A program made the position numbers and the translations under genes. A stretch of DNA of 60,000 nucleotides from Bradyrhizobium sp. 21 (GTDB taxonomy: Bacteria > Pseudomonadota > Alphaproteobacteria > Rhizobiales > Xanthobacteraceae): positions 160,405 to 220,404 of the forward strand of contig NZ_JADPJG010000012.1 of assembly GCF_023073335.1 (NCBI RefSeq), given 5' to 3'. Positions 1 to 8,406 of this stretch are shown in pieces. A model generated the notes under the pieces. It did no database searches and was not told the origin of the DNA. It was given only the letters and a program-made list of their open reading frames with translations. Position 1 is the first letter of the stretch, and the number at the start of each line of letters is the position of its first letter.

Positions 1-1533
1 GAGCTGCGAGGGCAGCTCTACGAAGTCGGTGAACACGGAGGTGCCGGACAGCGACGGATAGGTCACATTGGAGAGCATGCCGTGCAGGCCGTGGCCGAGC
101 TCGTGGAACAACGTGCGAGCGTCGTCGGGCGATAGCAGCGAGGGCTCGCCCTCGGCCCCCTTGGAGAAGTTGCAGACGTTCATGACCAGCGGCGCGATCT
201 CGCCGTCGAGCTTCTGCTGGTCGCGCAGCGAGCCCATCCAGGCGCCGGAGCGCTTCGACGGCCGGGCGAAGTAGTCGCCATAGAACAGCGCCTTGTGCCT
301 GCCGTCCTTGCCCTTCACCTCCCAGACCCGGACATCCGGGTGCCAGACCGGAACGTCCTTGCGCTCCACGAAGGTGATGCCGAACAAGCGCGTGGCGCAG
401 TCGAAGGCGGCGGCGATCATATTGTCGAGCGTGAGATAGGGCTTGATCGCGGCATCGTCGAAATTGGCCCGCTGGAGGCGAAGCTTTTCGGCATAGAAGC
501 GCCAGTCCCAGGAGGCGAGCTTGAAATTGCCGCCCTCTGCCGTGATCAGCGCCTGCATGTCGTCGCGGTCGGCGAGCGCGCGGGCGCGAGCCGGCTTCCA
601 GACGCGCTCCAAAAGACTCCGCACCGCTTCCGGGGTCTTGGCCATGGAATCCTCGAGCCGGTAGGCGGCGAAGGTCGGATAGCCCAGGAGATTGGCGCTT
701 TCCTCGCGCAGCTTCAGTATCTCGACGATGGTCGTGTTGTTGTCATTGGAATTGCCGTTGTCGCCACGCGCGGTGAAGGCCTTGTAGACCTTCTCGCGCA
801 GGTCACGCCTGGCCGAGCTCTTCAGGAACGGCTCGACCGAGGAACGCGACAGCGTCACGATGGCCTTGCCGGCCATGCCGCGTTCTTCCGCCGCAGCCTT
901 GGCGGCGGCGACGAAACTCTCCGGCAGGCCCTGACGGTCGGCCTCGCCGAGCTCCATGAACCACTCCTGCTCGTCGCCGAGCAGATGATGGCTGAAGCCC
1001 GTGCCGAGCTGGGCGAGCCTCTCGTTGATCTCCGCCATCCGCATCTTTGCCTCCTCGGCGAGGCCGGCGCCGGCGCGATGGAAGCGGGTGTAGGTGCGCT
1101 CCAGCAGGCGGAGCTGCTCCGGGTCGAGAGCGAGATTGGCGCGGTTCTCGTGCAGCTGGGCGATGCGGCCAAACAGCACGGCGTTCATCATGATCGGATT
1201 CCAGTGCCGTGCCATCCGCAAGGAAACCTCCTTGTCGATTTCCAGGATGGCCGGATTGGAGTGCGCCGAGACGAGGTCGTAGAACACCGGCGCGATCCTG
1301 TTCAGCAGCTTGCCCGAACGCTCCAGCGCCGTGATTGTGTTGGCGAAGTCGGCTGCGGCCGGATCATTGGCGATCGCCGCGATCTCGGCGGAGTGGTCGG
1401 CGAAGGCCTGCTCGAAGGCCGGGAGGAAGTGGTCCGGCTTGATCTCGTCGAAGGGCGGGGTCGCAAACGGCGTCACCCAGGCCTTCAGCAGCGGGTTGGT
1501 CTCGGAGTCCGTAGTTTGGCGGGGTTCTGACAT
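1..1533 (-). CDS. M3-family oligopeptidase (oligopeptidase A / peptidyl-dipeptidase Dcp type), 3' end outside window
   Basis: Cytoplasmic zinc metallopeptidase that cleaves short peptides. The minus-strand frame is open from an ATG at 1531-1533 (protein begins MSEPRQTTDSETNPLLKAW) to the left edge, giving 511 codons of an expected roughly 690. The zinc motif HELGH, within FHELGHGLHG, is encoded near 83-112, so the two zinc-binding His and the catalytic Glu are present; the third zinc ligand and the C-terminus lie beyond the edge. The N-terminal helical part typical of M3 enzymes is complete. Family membership is clear from the motif plus overall length; whether it is prlC-like or dcp-like cannot be settled here. 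The long plus-strand frame 295-1530 is only its antisense shadow. Confidence 0.93.
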   Translation of the reverse strand, partial: MSEPRQTTDSETNPLLKAWVTPFATPPFDEIKPDHFLPAFEQAFADHSAEIAAIANDPAAADFANTITALERSGKLLNRIAPVFYDLVSAHSNPAILEIDKEVSLRMARHWNPIMMNAVLFGRIAQLHENRANLALDPEQLRLLERTYTRFHRAGAGLAEEAKMRMAEINERLAQLGTGFSHHLLGDEQEWFMELGEADRQGLPESFVAAAKAAAEERGMAGKAIVTLSRSSVEPFLKSSARRDLREKVYKAFTARGDNGNSNDNNTTIVEILKLREESANLLGYPTFAAYRLEDSMAKTPEAVRSLLERVWKPARARALADRDDMQALITAEGGNFKLASWDWRFYAEKLRLQRANFDDAAIKPYLTLDNMIAAAFDCATRLFGITFVERKDVPVWHPDVRVWEVKGKDGRHKALFYGDYFARPSKRSGAWMGSLRDQQKLDGEIAPLVMNVCNFSKGAEGEPSLLSPDDARTLFHELGHGLHGMLSNVTYPSLSGTSVFTDFVELPSQL

Positions 1534-1671
1534 CACACGTCCCGATTTTTGTGGCTCGATTGTTGCGGCCAGCTATAGCATGCGATGGGGCTTTTTTGGG
1601 CCATTTGGCCTTGCCCCCGGCCGCCTTTTCGGGGAGATTGCGGCCCTCCAAGCCTAGGGACCCCCGAGCTC

Positions 1672-1926
1672 ATGAACGCGCCTTCCTCATCTTCCCGTCA
1701 GATCGTCTGGCCCAGCGTCATCACTGTCATCAGCGCCGCCATCCTGATCGGCGCGGAAGTGTTCGGCGCCGCGTTTGCCGGCGGCTGGGCGCTTGCGATC
1801 CTGTTCGGGCTCGGCGATCAGGGCGCGCACATCCTTCAGGCCGCGCTGTTTGCGCTCGGCGTGCTCGTGATGACGGCCTTCATCCGCGCAGCTCAGCGCG
1901 TCGAGCCCTTCACGAAGCGCGGCTGA
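1672..1926 (+). CDS. Small inner-membrane protein, unknown function
   Basis: A protein of 84 residues starting MNAPSSSSRQIVWPS. Two hydrophobic stretches, about residues 11-45 and 50-70, suggest two or three membrane passes; the C-terminus is short and basic (FTKRG). The ATG at 1672 is preferred over the upstream in-frame start at 1585 because the upstream part has no membrane or domain character and the real start has an AGGGA about 11 bases ahead. It is divergent from the oligopeptidase gene. I do not recognise a family; no catalytic motif is visible. Confidence 0.7.
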   Translation: MNAPSSSSRQIVWPSVITVISAAILIGAEVFGAAFAGGWALAILFGLGDQGAHILQAALFALGVLVMTAFIRAAQRVEPFTKRG

Positions 1927-2051
1927 CGCTTCTCCCGCGTGCGAGAGACACGCGCGCGCAGAAAACTTAACGCGCGTTCATCTTCCGCGTCGCTCGCGCA
2001 ACACTGCGCAAGCAGATGTTAGGCAATTCTCTCCGCAGCCTAAAAAAAATC

Positions 2052-2080
2052 TTGCGAAGCAGAGTCAAAACCCTTATGTG
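2052..2080 (+). promoter_or_regulatory. Candidate sigma-70-type promoter for the polyamine leader
   Basis: TTGCGA at 2052-2057, a 17-base spacer and TATGTG at 2075-2080. Spacing is ideal and the -10 is a 4/6 match. Transcription would begin near 2087, leaving a leader of about 515 bases before the decarboxylase. Inferred from sequence only. Confidence 0.35.
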
Positions 2081-2084
2081 CGGT

Positions 2085-2603
2085 CTTGCCCAATTTCGCA
2101 CGTGCCTGTGGTCGTGTGTCAGTCGGTAGGTATCCGGACAAGAGGCCGGACAGCCGCCAAGGGGTGAAGAAGCCGAGGGGCTCTTCGGAAGTGCGGAAGT
2201 TGGAAGGCTCATTGCCAGAAGACTGAAGGCAAACCCGGAGCGTCCAGCATCTCTCTCAAAGAGATGCCTTGTCGAAGGTGACTTCACTTTTTGCAACCGT
2301 GACTGGCAGCCGGAGGCGAACCGGCGCACCCCGCTCTCAACGGGGGACGCGACTTAAAGCAACGACGGATCGGGCTTTTTTGGTCTCTACCGGCGGTCCA
2401 ACGCCGGCGCGGGCTACTGAAAAGGCTTGTCCTTCATTGCCAGGTGTGCGGGCGGGAACATTCCCAACCAATCCACGGCAGCACAGTCTGGTTTGAGTCT
2501 CGTGGCTTTGTCGCGCCTCCATCGCGCGATCTGGCCGGAGCGCTCATATCCGACGCTATTTTTTTGAGCGGATCCCCGTCGCTGGGCCGTTTGGGAGAGT
2601 GCT
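2085..2603 (+). promoter_or_regulatory. Long structured 5' leader of the ornithine/lysine decarboxylase gene (probable speF RNA element)
   Basis: About 520 bases without a convincing gene between the small membrane protein and the decarboxylase. It holds strong hairpins: GCATCTCT/AGAGATGC (2247-2254 with 2260-2267) and CCCCG/CGGGG (2329-2333 with 2341-2345). Both expose or end in the same CTCTCAA string (2253-2259 and 2334-2340), and CTCTC is complementary to GAGAG in the Shine-Dalgarno GGGAGAG at 2593-2599. A cis-regulatory RNA called speF is known upstream of this decarboxylase gene in alphaproteobacteria; position and length fit, but I did not align it to the published consensus. The reading frame 2269-2496 inside it lacks a ribosome site and looks non-coding. 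Confidence 0.55.
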
Positions 2604-3746
2604 ATGACCGATCGTATCCAGGAATTCCTGCGCAACCGCCGCAGCGAGGGCCTCGACACCGAGCCTTGCCTCGTCGTCGACCTCGAAGTCGTGCGCGACA
2701 ATTACCAGACCTTCGCCAAGGCGCTGCCCGACAGCCGCGTGTTCTATGCGGTCAAGGCGAACCCGGCGCCGGAAGTGCTGGCCTTGCTCGCCTCCATGGG
2801 CTCCTGCTTCGACACCGCGACGGTCGCCGAGATCGAGATGGCGCTGGCCGCGGGTGCGACGCCCGACCGCATTTCCTTCGGCAACACGATCAAGAAGGAG
2901 CGCGACATCGCGCGCGCCTTCGCGCTCGGCATTCGGCTGTTCGCCGTGGATTGCACAGCCGAGGTCGAGAAGGTCGCCCGTGCCGCTCCCGGCGCAAAAG
3001 TGTTCTGCCGCATCCTCTACGACTGCGCCGGCGCCGAATGGCCGCTGTCGCGCAAGTTCGGCTGCGATCCGGAGATGGCCGTCGACGTGCTCGACGTCGC
3101 CAAGGGTCTGGGCCTGGAGCCGTGCGGCATCTCGTTCCATGTCGGCTCGCAGCAGCGCAAGGTGAAGGCGTGGGACCGTGCGCTGGCGATGGCCTCGCAG
3201 GTGTTCCGTGACTGCGCCGAGCGCGGCATCAACCTGACCATGGTCAACATGGGCGGCGGTTTCCCGACCAAGTACCTGAAGGACGTGCCGCCGGTGGTCA
3301 CCTACGGCCGGTCGATCTTCCGCGCGCTGCGCAAGCACTTCGGCAACCAGATTCCGGAAACCATCATCGAGCCGGGTCGCGGCATGGTGGGCAATGCCGG
3401 CATCATCGAATCCGAGGTCGTGCTGATCTCGAAGAAGAGCGACGAGGACGAGGTGCGCTGGGTCTATCTCGACATCGGCAAGTTCGGCGGTCTCGCCGAG
3501 ACGATGGACGAGTCGATCCGTTACGCCATCCGCACCCCCCATGACGGCGCGGACATGACGCCGTGCGTGCTCGCAGGTCCGACCTGCGACAGCGCCGACG
3601 TGCTGTACGAGAAGAGCCCGTATCCGCTTCCCGTCACGCTCGAGATCGGCGACAAGCTGCTGATCGAAGGCACCGGGGCCTATACGTCGACCTACTCGGC
3701 GGTGGCGTTCAACGGCATCCCGCCGCTCAAGACGTACCACATCTAA
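2604..3746 (+). CDS. Ornithine/lysine decarboxylase, PLP fold type III
   Basis: Decarboxylates ornithine (probably also lysine) to putrescine or cadaverine, feeding polyamine synthesis. The 380 residues match the eukaryote-like alanine-racemase-fold decarboxylases, not the large E. coli SpeC type. Visible motifs: AVKANP with the PLP lysine K51, HVGSQ at 179-183, GGGF at 217-220, EPGRG (PLP phosphate binding) at 256-260 and the catalytic cysteine in GPTCDSAD at C328. The start has a strong SD, GGGAGAG, five bases upstream. Homospermidine synthase, which uses putrescine, lies 1.3 kb downstream on the same strand. Regulation is probably through the long leader. Known homologues are called speF, speC, odc or ldc, so no symbol is assigned. 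Confidence 0.93.
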   Translation: MTDRIQEFLRNRRSEGLDTEPCLVVDLEVVRDNYQTFAKALPDSRVFYAVKANPAPEVLALLASMGSCFDTATVAEIEMALAAGATPDRISFGNTIKKERDIARAFALGIRLFAVDCTAEVEKVARAAPGAKVFCRILYDCAGAEWPLSRKFGCDPEMAVDVLDVAKGLGLEPCGISFHVGSQQRKVKAWDRALAMASQVFRDCAERGINLTMVNMGGGFPTKYLKDVPPVVTYGRSIFRALRKHFGNQIPETIIEPGRGMVGNAGIIESEVVLISKKSDEDEVRWVYLDIGKFGGLAETMDESIRYAIRTPHDGADMTPCVLAGPTCDSADVLYEKSPYPLPVTLEIGDKLLIEGTGAYTSTYSAVAFNGIPPLKTYHI

Positions 3747-3749
3747 GCT

Positions 3750-3800
3750 GCCTCCATTTCGGAGGCCTGACGAACCCGGGAGCCGGCTTGCCGGCTCCTT
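3750..3800 (+). terminator. Two consecutive hairpins after the decarboxylase gene
   Basis: GCCTCC/GGAGGC (3750-3755 with 3761-3766), then GGAGCCGG/CCGGCTCC (3779-3786 with 3791-3798) followed by TTCCCT. The second stem is strong but the T tract is poor, so termination may be partial and allow read-through to the downstream genes. Confidence 0.5.
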
Positions 3801-3874
3801 CCCTGACATTTCGATCTGACGACGTCTTGAGCCGGCGTGCTTCTCGCACGCCAGTTCAAGCGGGGACTGACGCG

Positions 3875-4462
3875 ATGACTGCTTTTCGGAAGACACGGGT
3901 TGACCTCACTTCGAATGCCGCTCCGTTCGCGATCCGTGCGGAGCGTGCTGCCGACGTCGCAATGCGTGAAGCGCTGCTGGATGCCAGCTTTGGCGAGACC
4001 CGCCATGGCCGCACCTGCCAGCGCCTGCGCGACGGACGCGCACCTGCTGCCGGCCTCGCGCTGGCTGCCGTGCGTGAGGGAAAGCTCGTGGGAACCGTGC
4101 GTCTCTGGCACGTCAGCGCCGGAGGCAGGCCCGCTCTGGTCCTCGGACCGCTGGCGGTGGACCCTGCCTGCCGCGAGCTCGGGATTGGCGCCGCGCTGAT
4201 GCAACAAGCGCTGGCCGCCGCCCGGGCGCGCGGGCATGAAGCCGTAATCCTGCTCGGCGATGCCCCCTATTACGCCCGCTTCGGCTTCACGGGCGAGAAG
4301 ACCGGCGGGCTGTCGCTGCCCGGCCCGTTCGAGCGCGACCGTCTGCTCGCGATCGAATTCGCCGACGGTGCCCTCGATGGCGCCGAGGGGATGATCGTTC
4401 CGACTGGCGCTGCTCTTTCCAAACGGAGGTTCGTTCGCCCCCTCCAGGCGCACGCGGCCTAA
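3875..4462 (+). CDS. GNAT-family N-acetyltransferase (YhbS-like)
   Basis: A protein of 195 residues starting MTAFRKTRVDLTSN. It has the GNAT core: a beta strand VLGPLAVDP, the acetyl-CoA loop RELGIGAALMQQAL (a variant of the R/Q-x-x-G-x-G/A signature) and the late motif YYARFGF, typical of the YhbS subgroup. The acceptor is unknown; its place between ornithine decarboxylase and homospermidine synthase raises polyamine acetylation as a possibility, but nothing in the sequence proves it. ATG 3875 is chosen because translation from the upstream in-frame start at 3563 would run through the end of the decarboxylase gene and both hairpins. Confidence 0.85.
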   Translation: MTAFRKTRVDLTSNAAPFAIRAERAADVAMREALLDASFGETRHGRTCQRLRDGRAPAAGLALAAVREGKLVGTVRLWHVSAGGRPALVLGPLAVDPACRELGIGAALMQQALAAARARGHEAVILLGDAPYYARFGFTGEKTGGLSLPGPFERDRLLAIEFADGALDGAEGMIVPTGAALSKRRFVRPLQAHAA

Positions 4463-4610
4463 GGGATTGCCATGACGGCGACGACCGAAGCCGCGTTAAG
4501 CGGCAGCACCCGGCCGCGCCTGCGCCAGGCTCCCTTGGTTTGGGGTTGCGCGAGCCCCGGAAACGCCCTTTAACCCCACGAATTCCCCCCTTTCAGTCGA
4601 GGCCGAACCC

Positions 4611-5000
4611 ATGTCCCGTCGCCTGATCTCCACCGGCTCTCCTCTCGAAAAGACGGTCGGCTACAGCCGCGCCGTGATCGACGGCGATTTTGCCTTCGTC
4701 GCGGGAACCACCGGCTATGACTACACCACGATGTCGATGCCTTCAGATGTCACGAGCCAGTCACGCAACTGCTTCAAGACCATCGAAGCCGCCCTGAAGG
4801 AGGGCGGTTTCGAGATGGCCGATATCGTCCGTGCGACCTACTACGTCACCGACGCCGGCTACATCGATGCCCACTTCGCCGTCTGCGGTGAGGTTCTCGG
4901 TGACATCAGGCCGGCGGCGACGTTGCTGGTCGTCACCGCCCTCGCCAAGCCCGAGATGAAGGTCGAAATCGAAGCGACCGCCAAGCGCCGCAGCATCTGA
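4611..5000 (+). CDS. RidA/YjgF/Yer057c/UK114-family protein
   Basis: A protein of 129 residues starting MSRRLISTGSPLEKTVGYSR. Family hallmarks: VAGTTGYD near the N-terminus, the internal TIEAALKEGG helix and a C-terminal arginine-plus-T segment, DIRPAATLLVV, where R supports the enamine/imine deaminase pocket. RidA proteins remove reactive 2-aminoacrylate-type imines released by PLP enzymes. Sitting between a PLP decarboxylase and homospermidine synthase (whose mechanism passes through imines), a clean-up role in this pathway is a reasonable inference. It belongs to a RidA subfamily rather than necessarily to canonical RidA. The 66-base gap to the next gene is compatible with one transcript. 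Confidence 0.88.
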   Translation: MSRRLISTGSPLEKTVGYSRAVIDGDFAFVAGTTGYDYTTMSMPSDVTSQSRNCFKTIEAALKEGGFEMADIVRATYYVTDAGYIDAHFAVCGEVLGDIRPAATLLVVTALAKPEMKVEIEATAKRRSI

Positions 5001-5066
5001 AAAGCGCCGCAGCGCCTGATCCACCCCTCACCTTTTGTCCGCCAGCACGTTCCGGAGAAACCATCC

Positions 5067-6509
5067 ATGAGCCCCACCCCGCAGATCTACGCGAAGATCA
5101 CCGGTCCCATCGTCATGGTCGGCTTCGGCTCCATCGGCAAAGGCACGCTGCCGCTGATCGAGCGGCATCTCGACTACGACAAGTCGCGCGTCACCGTGAT
5201 CGATCCCAAGGACGAGGGCCGCAAGGCGCATTGCGAGAAGCAGAATGTCCGCTTCATCCAGAAGGCCGTGACCAGAGACAATTACCGCGAATTGCTGACC
5301 CCGCTGCTCACCGAAGGCGGCGGCCAGGGTTTTTGCGTCAATCTCTCGGTCGATACCGGCTCCACCGACATCATGGAGCTCTGCAACGAGCTTGGCGCTC
5401 TCTATATCGACACCGTCAACGAGCCGTGGCTCGGCTTCTATTTCGATGCCTCGAAGGGCCCGGAAGCGCGCTCCAATTACGCACTTCGCGAAGTGACGCT
5501 GGCCGCCAAGAAGGCGCGCCCCGCAGGCTCGACGACGGCGGTCTCGTGCTGTGGCGCCAATCCCGGCATGGTCTCCTTTTTCGTCAAGCAGGCGCTGCTC
5601 AATGTCGCCGCCGATCTGAAGCTCAATGCCCCCAAGCCGAAGACCAAGGCCGAATGGGCTGATCTGATGCGGCAGGCCGGGATCAAGGGCGTCCACATCG
5701 CCGAACGCGACACCCAGCGCTCGAAGAAGCCGAAAGATCCTGACGTTTTCGTCAACACCTGGTCGGTGGAAGGTTTTCTGTCGGAAGGCGTGCAGCCATC
5801 CGAACTCGGCTGGGGCACCCATGAAAAATGGATGCCCGAGAACGCGCACACCCACGAAGCCGGCTGCGGCGCTGCCATCTATCTGATGCAGCCCGGTGCC
5901 AATACGCGCGTGCGCACCTGGTGCCCGACCCGCGGCGCGCAATATGGCTTCCTCGTCACCCACAACGAATCGATCTCGATCTCCGATTACTTCACGGTGC
6001 GTGACGCATCAGGGAAGGCGGTCTATCGGCCGACGTGCCACTATGCCTATCATCCGGCCGACGATGCCGTGCTGTCGCTGCATGAAATGTTCGGCCGTGC
6101 CGCGAAGATGCAGGACAAGCACCACATTCTCGACGAGAACGAAATCGTCGACGGCATCGACGAGCTCGGCGTGCTGCTGTTCGGCCATGACAACAATGCC
6201 TATTGGTACGGCTCGCAGCTCTCCATCGAAGAGACCCGCAAGCTCGCGCCCTACCAGAACGCCACCGGCCTGCAGGTGACCTCCGCCGTGCTCGGCGGCA
6301 TGGTGTGGGCGCTGGAAAACCCGAACGAAGGCATCGTCGAAGCCGACGAGATGGATTTCGATCGCCTGCTGGAAATCCAGCTGCCGTATCTCGGCCCGGT
6401 GAAGGGTTTTTACACCGACTGGACCCCGCTGACGGATCGCCCGCGACTGTTCCCGGAGGACATCGACACGAGCGATCCCTGGCAGTTCCGGAACGTGCTG
6501 GTGCGGTAG
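5067..6509 (+). CDS. hss: Homospermidine synthase
   Basis: NAD-dependent enzyme (EC 2.5.1.44 type) that makes sym-homospermidine from two putrescines, the major triamine of many rhizobia. The 480 residues match the bacterial family. The N-terminal dinucleotide fold is visible as VGFGSIGKG at about residues 18-26, and VIDPKDEG follows at the end of strand beta-2. The conserved central blocks YIDTVNEPW, SCCGANPGMVS and WGTHEKWMP are all present. It completes a compact polyamine locus with the decarboxylase at 2604. Start ATG 5067 is supported by CGGAGAAACC just upstream. No frameshift or missing block is seen. Confidence 0.95.
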   Translation: MSPTPQIYAKITGPIVMVGFGSIGKGTLPLIERHLDYDKSRVTVIDPKDEGRKAHCEKQNVRFIQKAVTRDNYRELLTPLLTEGGGQGFCVNLSVDTGSTDIMELCNELGALYIDTVNEPWLGFYFDASKGPEARSNYALREVTLAAKKARPAGSTTAVSCCGANPGMVSFFVKQALLNVAADLKLNAPKPKTKAEWADLMRQAGIKGVHIAERDTQRSKKPKDPDVFVNTWSVEGFLSEGVQPSELGWGTHEKWMPENAHTHEAGCGAAIYLMQPGANTRVRTWCPTRGAQYGFLVTHNESISISDYFTVRDASGKAVYRPTCHYAYHPADDAVLSLHEMFGRAAKMQDKHHILDENEIVDGIDELGVLLFGHDNNAYWYGSQLSIEETRKLAPYQNATGLQVTSAVLGGMVWALENPNEGIVEADEMDFDRLLEIQLPYLGPVKGFYTDWTPLTDRPRLFPEDIDTSDPWQFRNVLVR

Positions 6510-6544
6510 CGTCAGGCGTCGGCGCATCGAAAATCAAAAACAGC

Positions 6545-6566
6545 GAAACAACCCCATGCACTGTAG
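6545..6566 (+). repeat. Short interspersed motif GAAACAACCCCATGCAC.GTAG, copy 1
   Basis: A 22-base motif almost identical to one at 47889-47910: the shared core is AACAACCCCATGCAC followed by one variable base and GTAG. Both lie in intergenic DNA just after a coding region. Probably a dispersed Bradyrhizobium-type repeat. Confidence 0.5.
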
Positions 6567-6581
6567 GCGCGCACCCGCTGC

Positions 6582-6673
6582 TGTCATGCCCGCGAAAGGG
6601 GGCATTTAGTATGCTGCGGCTTCTCTGAGTCGCGCGGTCTCTCGAATGCTGGATGGCCCGCCTTCGCACGCCG
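6582..6673. repeat. Degenerate palindromic intergenic repeat
   Basis: Begins TGTCATGCCCGCGAAAGGGGG and ends ATGGCCCGCCTTCGCACGCC, with a TTTAGTATGC / GAATGCTGGAT pair inside. The arms resemble an eroded copy of the 'tcatgcccgcgaaagcgggc ... gcccgcctgcgcgggcg' repeat I recall from Bradyrhizobium genomes. The 288-base gap between homospermidine synthase and the P450 holds only this and the short motif before it. Confidence 0.4.
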
Positions 6674-6797
6674 AGCCCATTTTTCGGTTTTTGCAAAACT
6701 GATTCGACGCCTCGGGCAAAACAGTGGCAGGACGGCATCATCACCCATCCAGAGCGCCGTCTCTGACAGCGCTGACGAAGATCGCGTCCGGTCAGCC

Positions 6798-7982
6798 CTA
6801 TTGCAGCAGAACCGGCATATTGAGCGGGCCACGGAAACCGAATCCGTGCCAGCGAACGCCCGCGGGATCCGGCAGCGACATACGGGGGAAGCGCTCGAAC
6901 AGCATGGGGAGAAGGATGGCGCCGACCGTGCGCCGCGACAGGTGTGCGCCCGCGCAGTGATGCGGGCCGTTGCCAAAGGCCTGATGAGGAGTGGGTTCGC
7001 GCAAGGCGTTGTAGTGCTCGCCGTCCTCGAAGACCTCCTCGTCCCGGTTGGCGGACGCCTGTATCGTCATCACCGTATCGCCCTTCGGGATGAAGCAGCC
7101 GCGAATCTCGGTGTCTTCCATGACGAGCCGCGAACTCGCCTGGATCGGCGCCACCCACCTTACGCCTTCCTCGAAAGCAGATCGCCATTTGCCGCCTTGC
7201 CGGACGGCTTCAAGCTGGTCCGGGTTCGTCAGCAAGCCGTAGATGATCGTCAGCAGCGCATCACGCGGCTCGTTGATGCCACCCCCGATCGCAATCTTGA
7301 CGTTGGCGATCATCTGACTTTCGGCAATCGGATTGGCCGCATTCACCATGAAGGACAGCGCAGAGGAATCCGGTTCGATGCGCACGCGTTCGATATTGGC
7401 ACGGATGCATTCATCCATCTGCGCATTGGCAAGGTCGCTTGCTTCGAAAGGCCCCGGCGTCCAGCCGAAATTGCCGGCGCCGTCGATAAGGGTCTGGGAC
7501 CATCGCTGCATGTCCTCATCGCTCGCGTCCGGAACGCCCATGGCATGGGCCAGAATGCGCGCGGCAATCGGTCCCGCGAGCGTGGGGAAGAGATCGACCA
7601 CCTCGCCGCGGGGCAGACGGTCGAGATACGCGCCGGCCAGTTTCGCATAGAGCGGTGTCCAGACGGCCTCGATCGTCTTCGGCATCAGAGCCGGCATCAT
7701 CGCCATCCGCTCGCTCCGGTGCTCATCGTGGTCCTTGCGCATCAGCGTATGGGCCAGGAAGGCGCGCTTCATCGGAGTGTTGGGGTCGTCGGAGCTGAAT
7801 AGCGCCGCGTTGTCCTTCACGTATTTCGTGTCGGCCGCCTTGGTGAGGAAGGTGCGGCCCACGGATTTGACCCGCAGCACGGGCGCTTCGCGCCTCAGCC
7901 GCCTGTAGATCGGATAGGGATCGCGCGCGAGCTCTGCGATCGAAATGGTCTCGTCGAGAGGGGCCAGGCTCGCGGTCGGCAT
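6798..7982 (-). CDS. Cytochrome P450
   Basis: Soluble bacterial P450 of 394 residues. The heme-binding loop FGNGPHHCAGAHL contains the axial cysteine C343, and the K-helix ExxR is E272-R275 (EEGVRW). The I-helix reads IAIGGGINEPRDALL (about 231-244): the usual acidic/alcohol pair (A-G-x-D/E-T) is replaced by G-I-N-E-P-R, so the proton-delivery threonine is missing. No redox partner gene is adjacent, so electrons must come from elsewhere in the genome. The substrate is unknown. Minus-strand ATG at 7980-7982; the gene is convergent with homospermidine synthase. Confidence 0.93.
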   Translation of the reverse strand: MPTASLAPLDETISIAELARDPYPIYRRLRREAPVLRVKSVGRTFLTKAADTKYVKDNAALFSSDDPNTPMKRAFLAHTLMRKDHDEHRSERMAMMPALMPKTIEAVWTPLYAKLAGAYLDRLPRGEVVDLFPTLAGPIAARILAHAMGVPDASDEDMQRWSQTLIDGAGNFGWTPGPFEASDLANAQMDECIRANIERVRIEPDSSALSFMVNAANPIAESQMIANVKIAIGGGINEPRDALLTIIYGLLTNPDQLEAVRQGGKWRSAFEEGVRWVAPIQASSRLVMEDTEIRGCFIPKGDTVMTIQASANRDEEVFEDGEHYNALREPTPHQAFGNGPHHCAGAHLSRRTVGAILLPMLFERFPRMSLPDPAGVRWHGFGFRGPLNMPVLLQ

Positions 7983-8051
7983 GGAGTGATCCTGTGGGGC
8001 TGCAGGCCGATTTCCATTTCCGGATTATACAGCAGACATAGTGGGCGTGCC

Positions 8052-8387
8052 CTACTTCTGCTGAATCGGGGGGGCCACCTTCTCGGCGGGGGCAGGCGGC
8101 AGTGCCGGCTTCGCCGCGCCTTGCGTCTGCGGATCGGGGCGTGCGGGTTCGGGGGCTGGCGTGGTCGGCCGGTCGCCGCCGGGCTTTGCTTCCGCAGGGG
8201 TCTTGTCCTGATCGGTAGACGGCGTGCCCTGCAGTGGCGGCGTGGCCTGCGCCAGTTCCATGCGGCCCTCGGCGCGAATCTGCGCGATCGACACGCCTGA
8301 GATCGCGACGCCCGCCGTCAGCAGCGAGCAGGCGATGATGAAATCTAGTTTCAGTCTACGCTTGTCGTTGCCGGTCATGTCGATCAC
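8052..8387 (-). CDS. Small Pro/Ala-rich membrane-anchored protein, probable general-stress gene
   Basis: A protein of 111 residues starting MIDMTGNDKRRLKLDF. A basic N-terminus is followed by one hydrophobic segment (about 16-35), then a low-complexity tail rich in Pro, Ala, Lys and Glu (PAPEPARPDP type). This looks like an inner-membrane anchor with a disordered periplasmic tail; no domain is recognised. The second Met at residue 4 could also be the start. A perfect GGAAC-N16-CGTT promoter lies just upstream (8407-8431, minus strand), so expression under sigma-EcfG is predicted. Confidence 0.65.
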   Translation of the reverse strand: MIDMTGNDKRRLKLDFIIACSLLTAGVAISGVSIAQIRAEGRMELAQATPPLQGTPSTDQDKTPAEAKPGGDRPTTPAPEPARPDPQTQGAAKPALPPAPAEKVAPPIQQK

Positions 8388-8406
8388 CGCTTTTGTTCAA
8401 GGGATC

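Noticed and set aside
295..1530. Plus-strand open frame of 411 codons
   Set aside because: It is antisense to the M3 oligopeptidase, whose minus-strand frame shows the HELGH motif; the plus-strand product has no recognisable domain.
2269..2496. Possible leader peptide in the decarboxylase leader
   Set aside because: No ribosome site and composition unlike neighbouring genes; it overlaps the hairpins that are better explained as a regulatory RNA.
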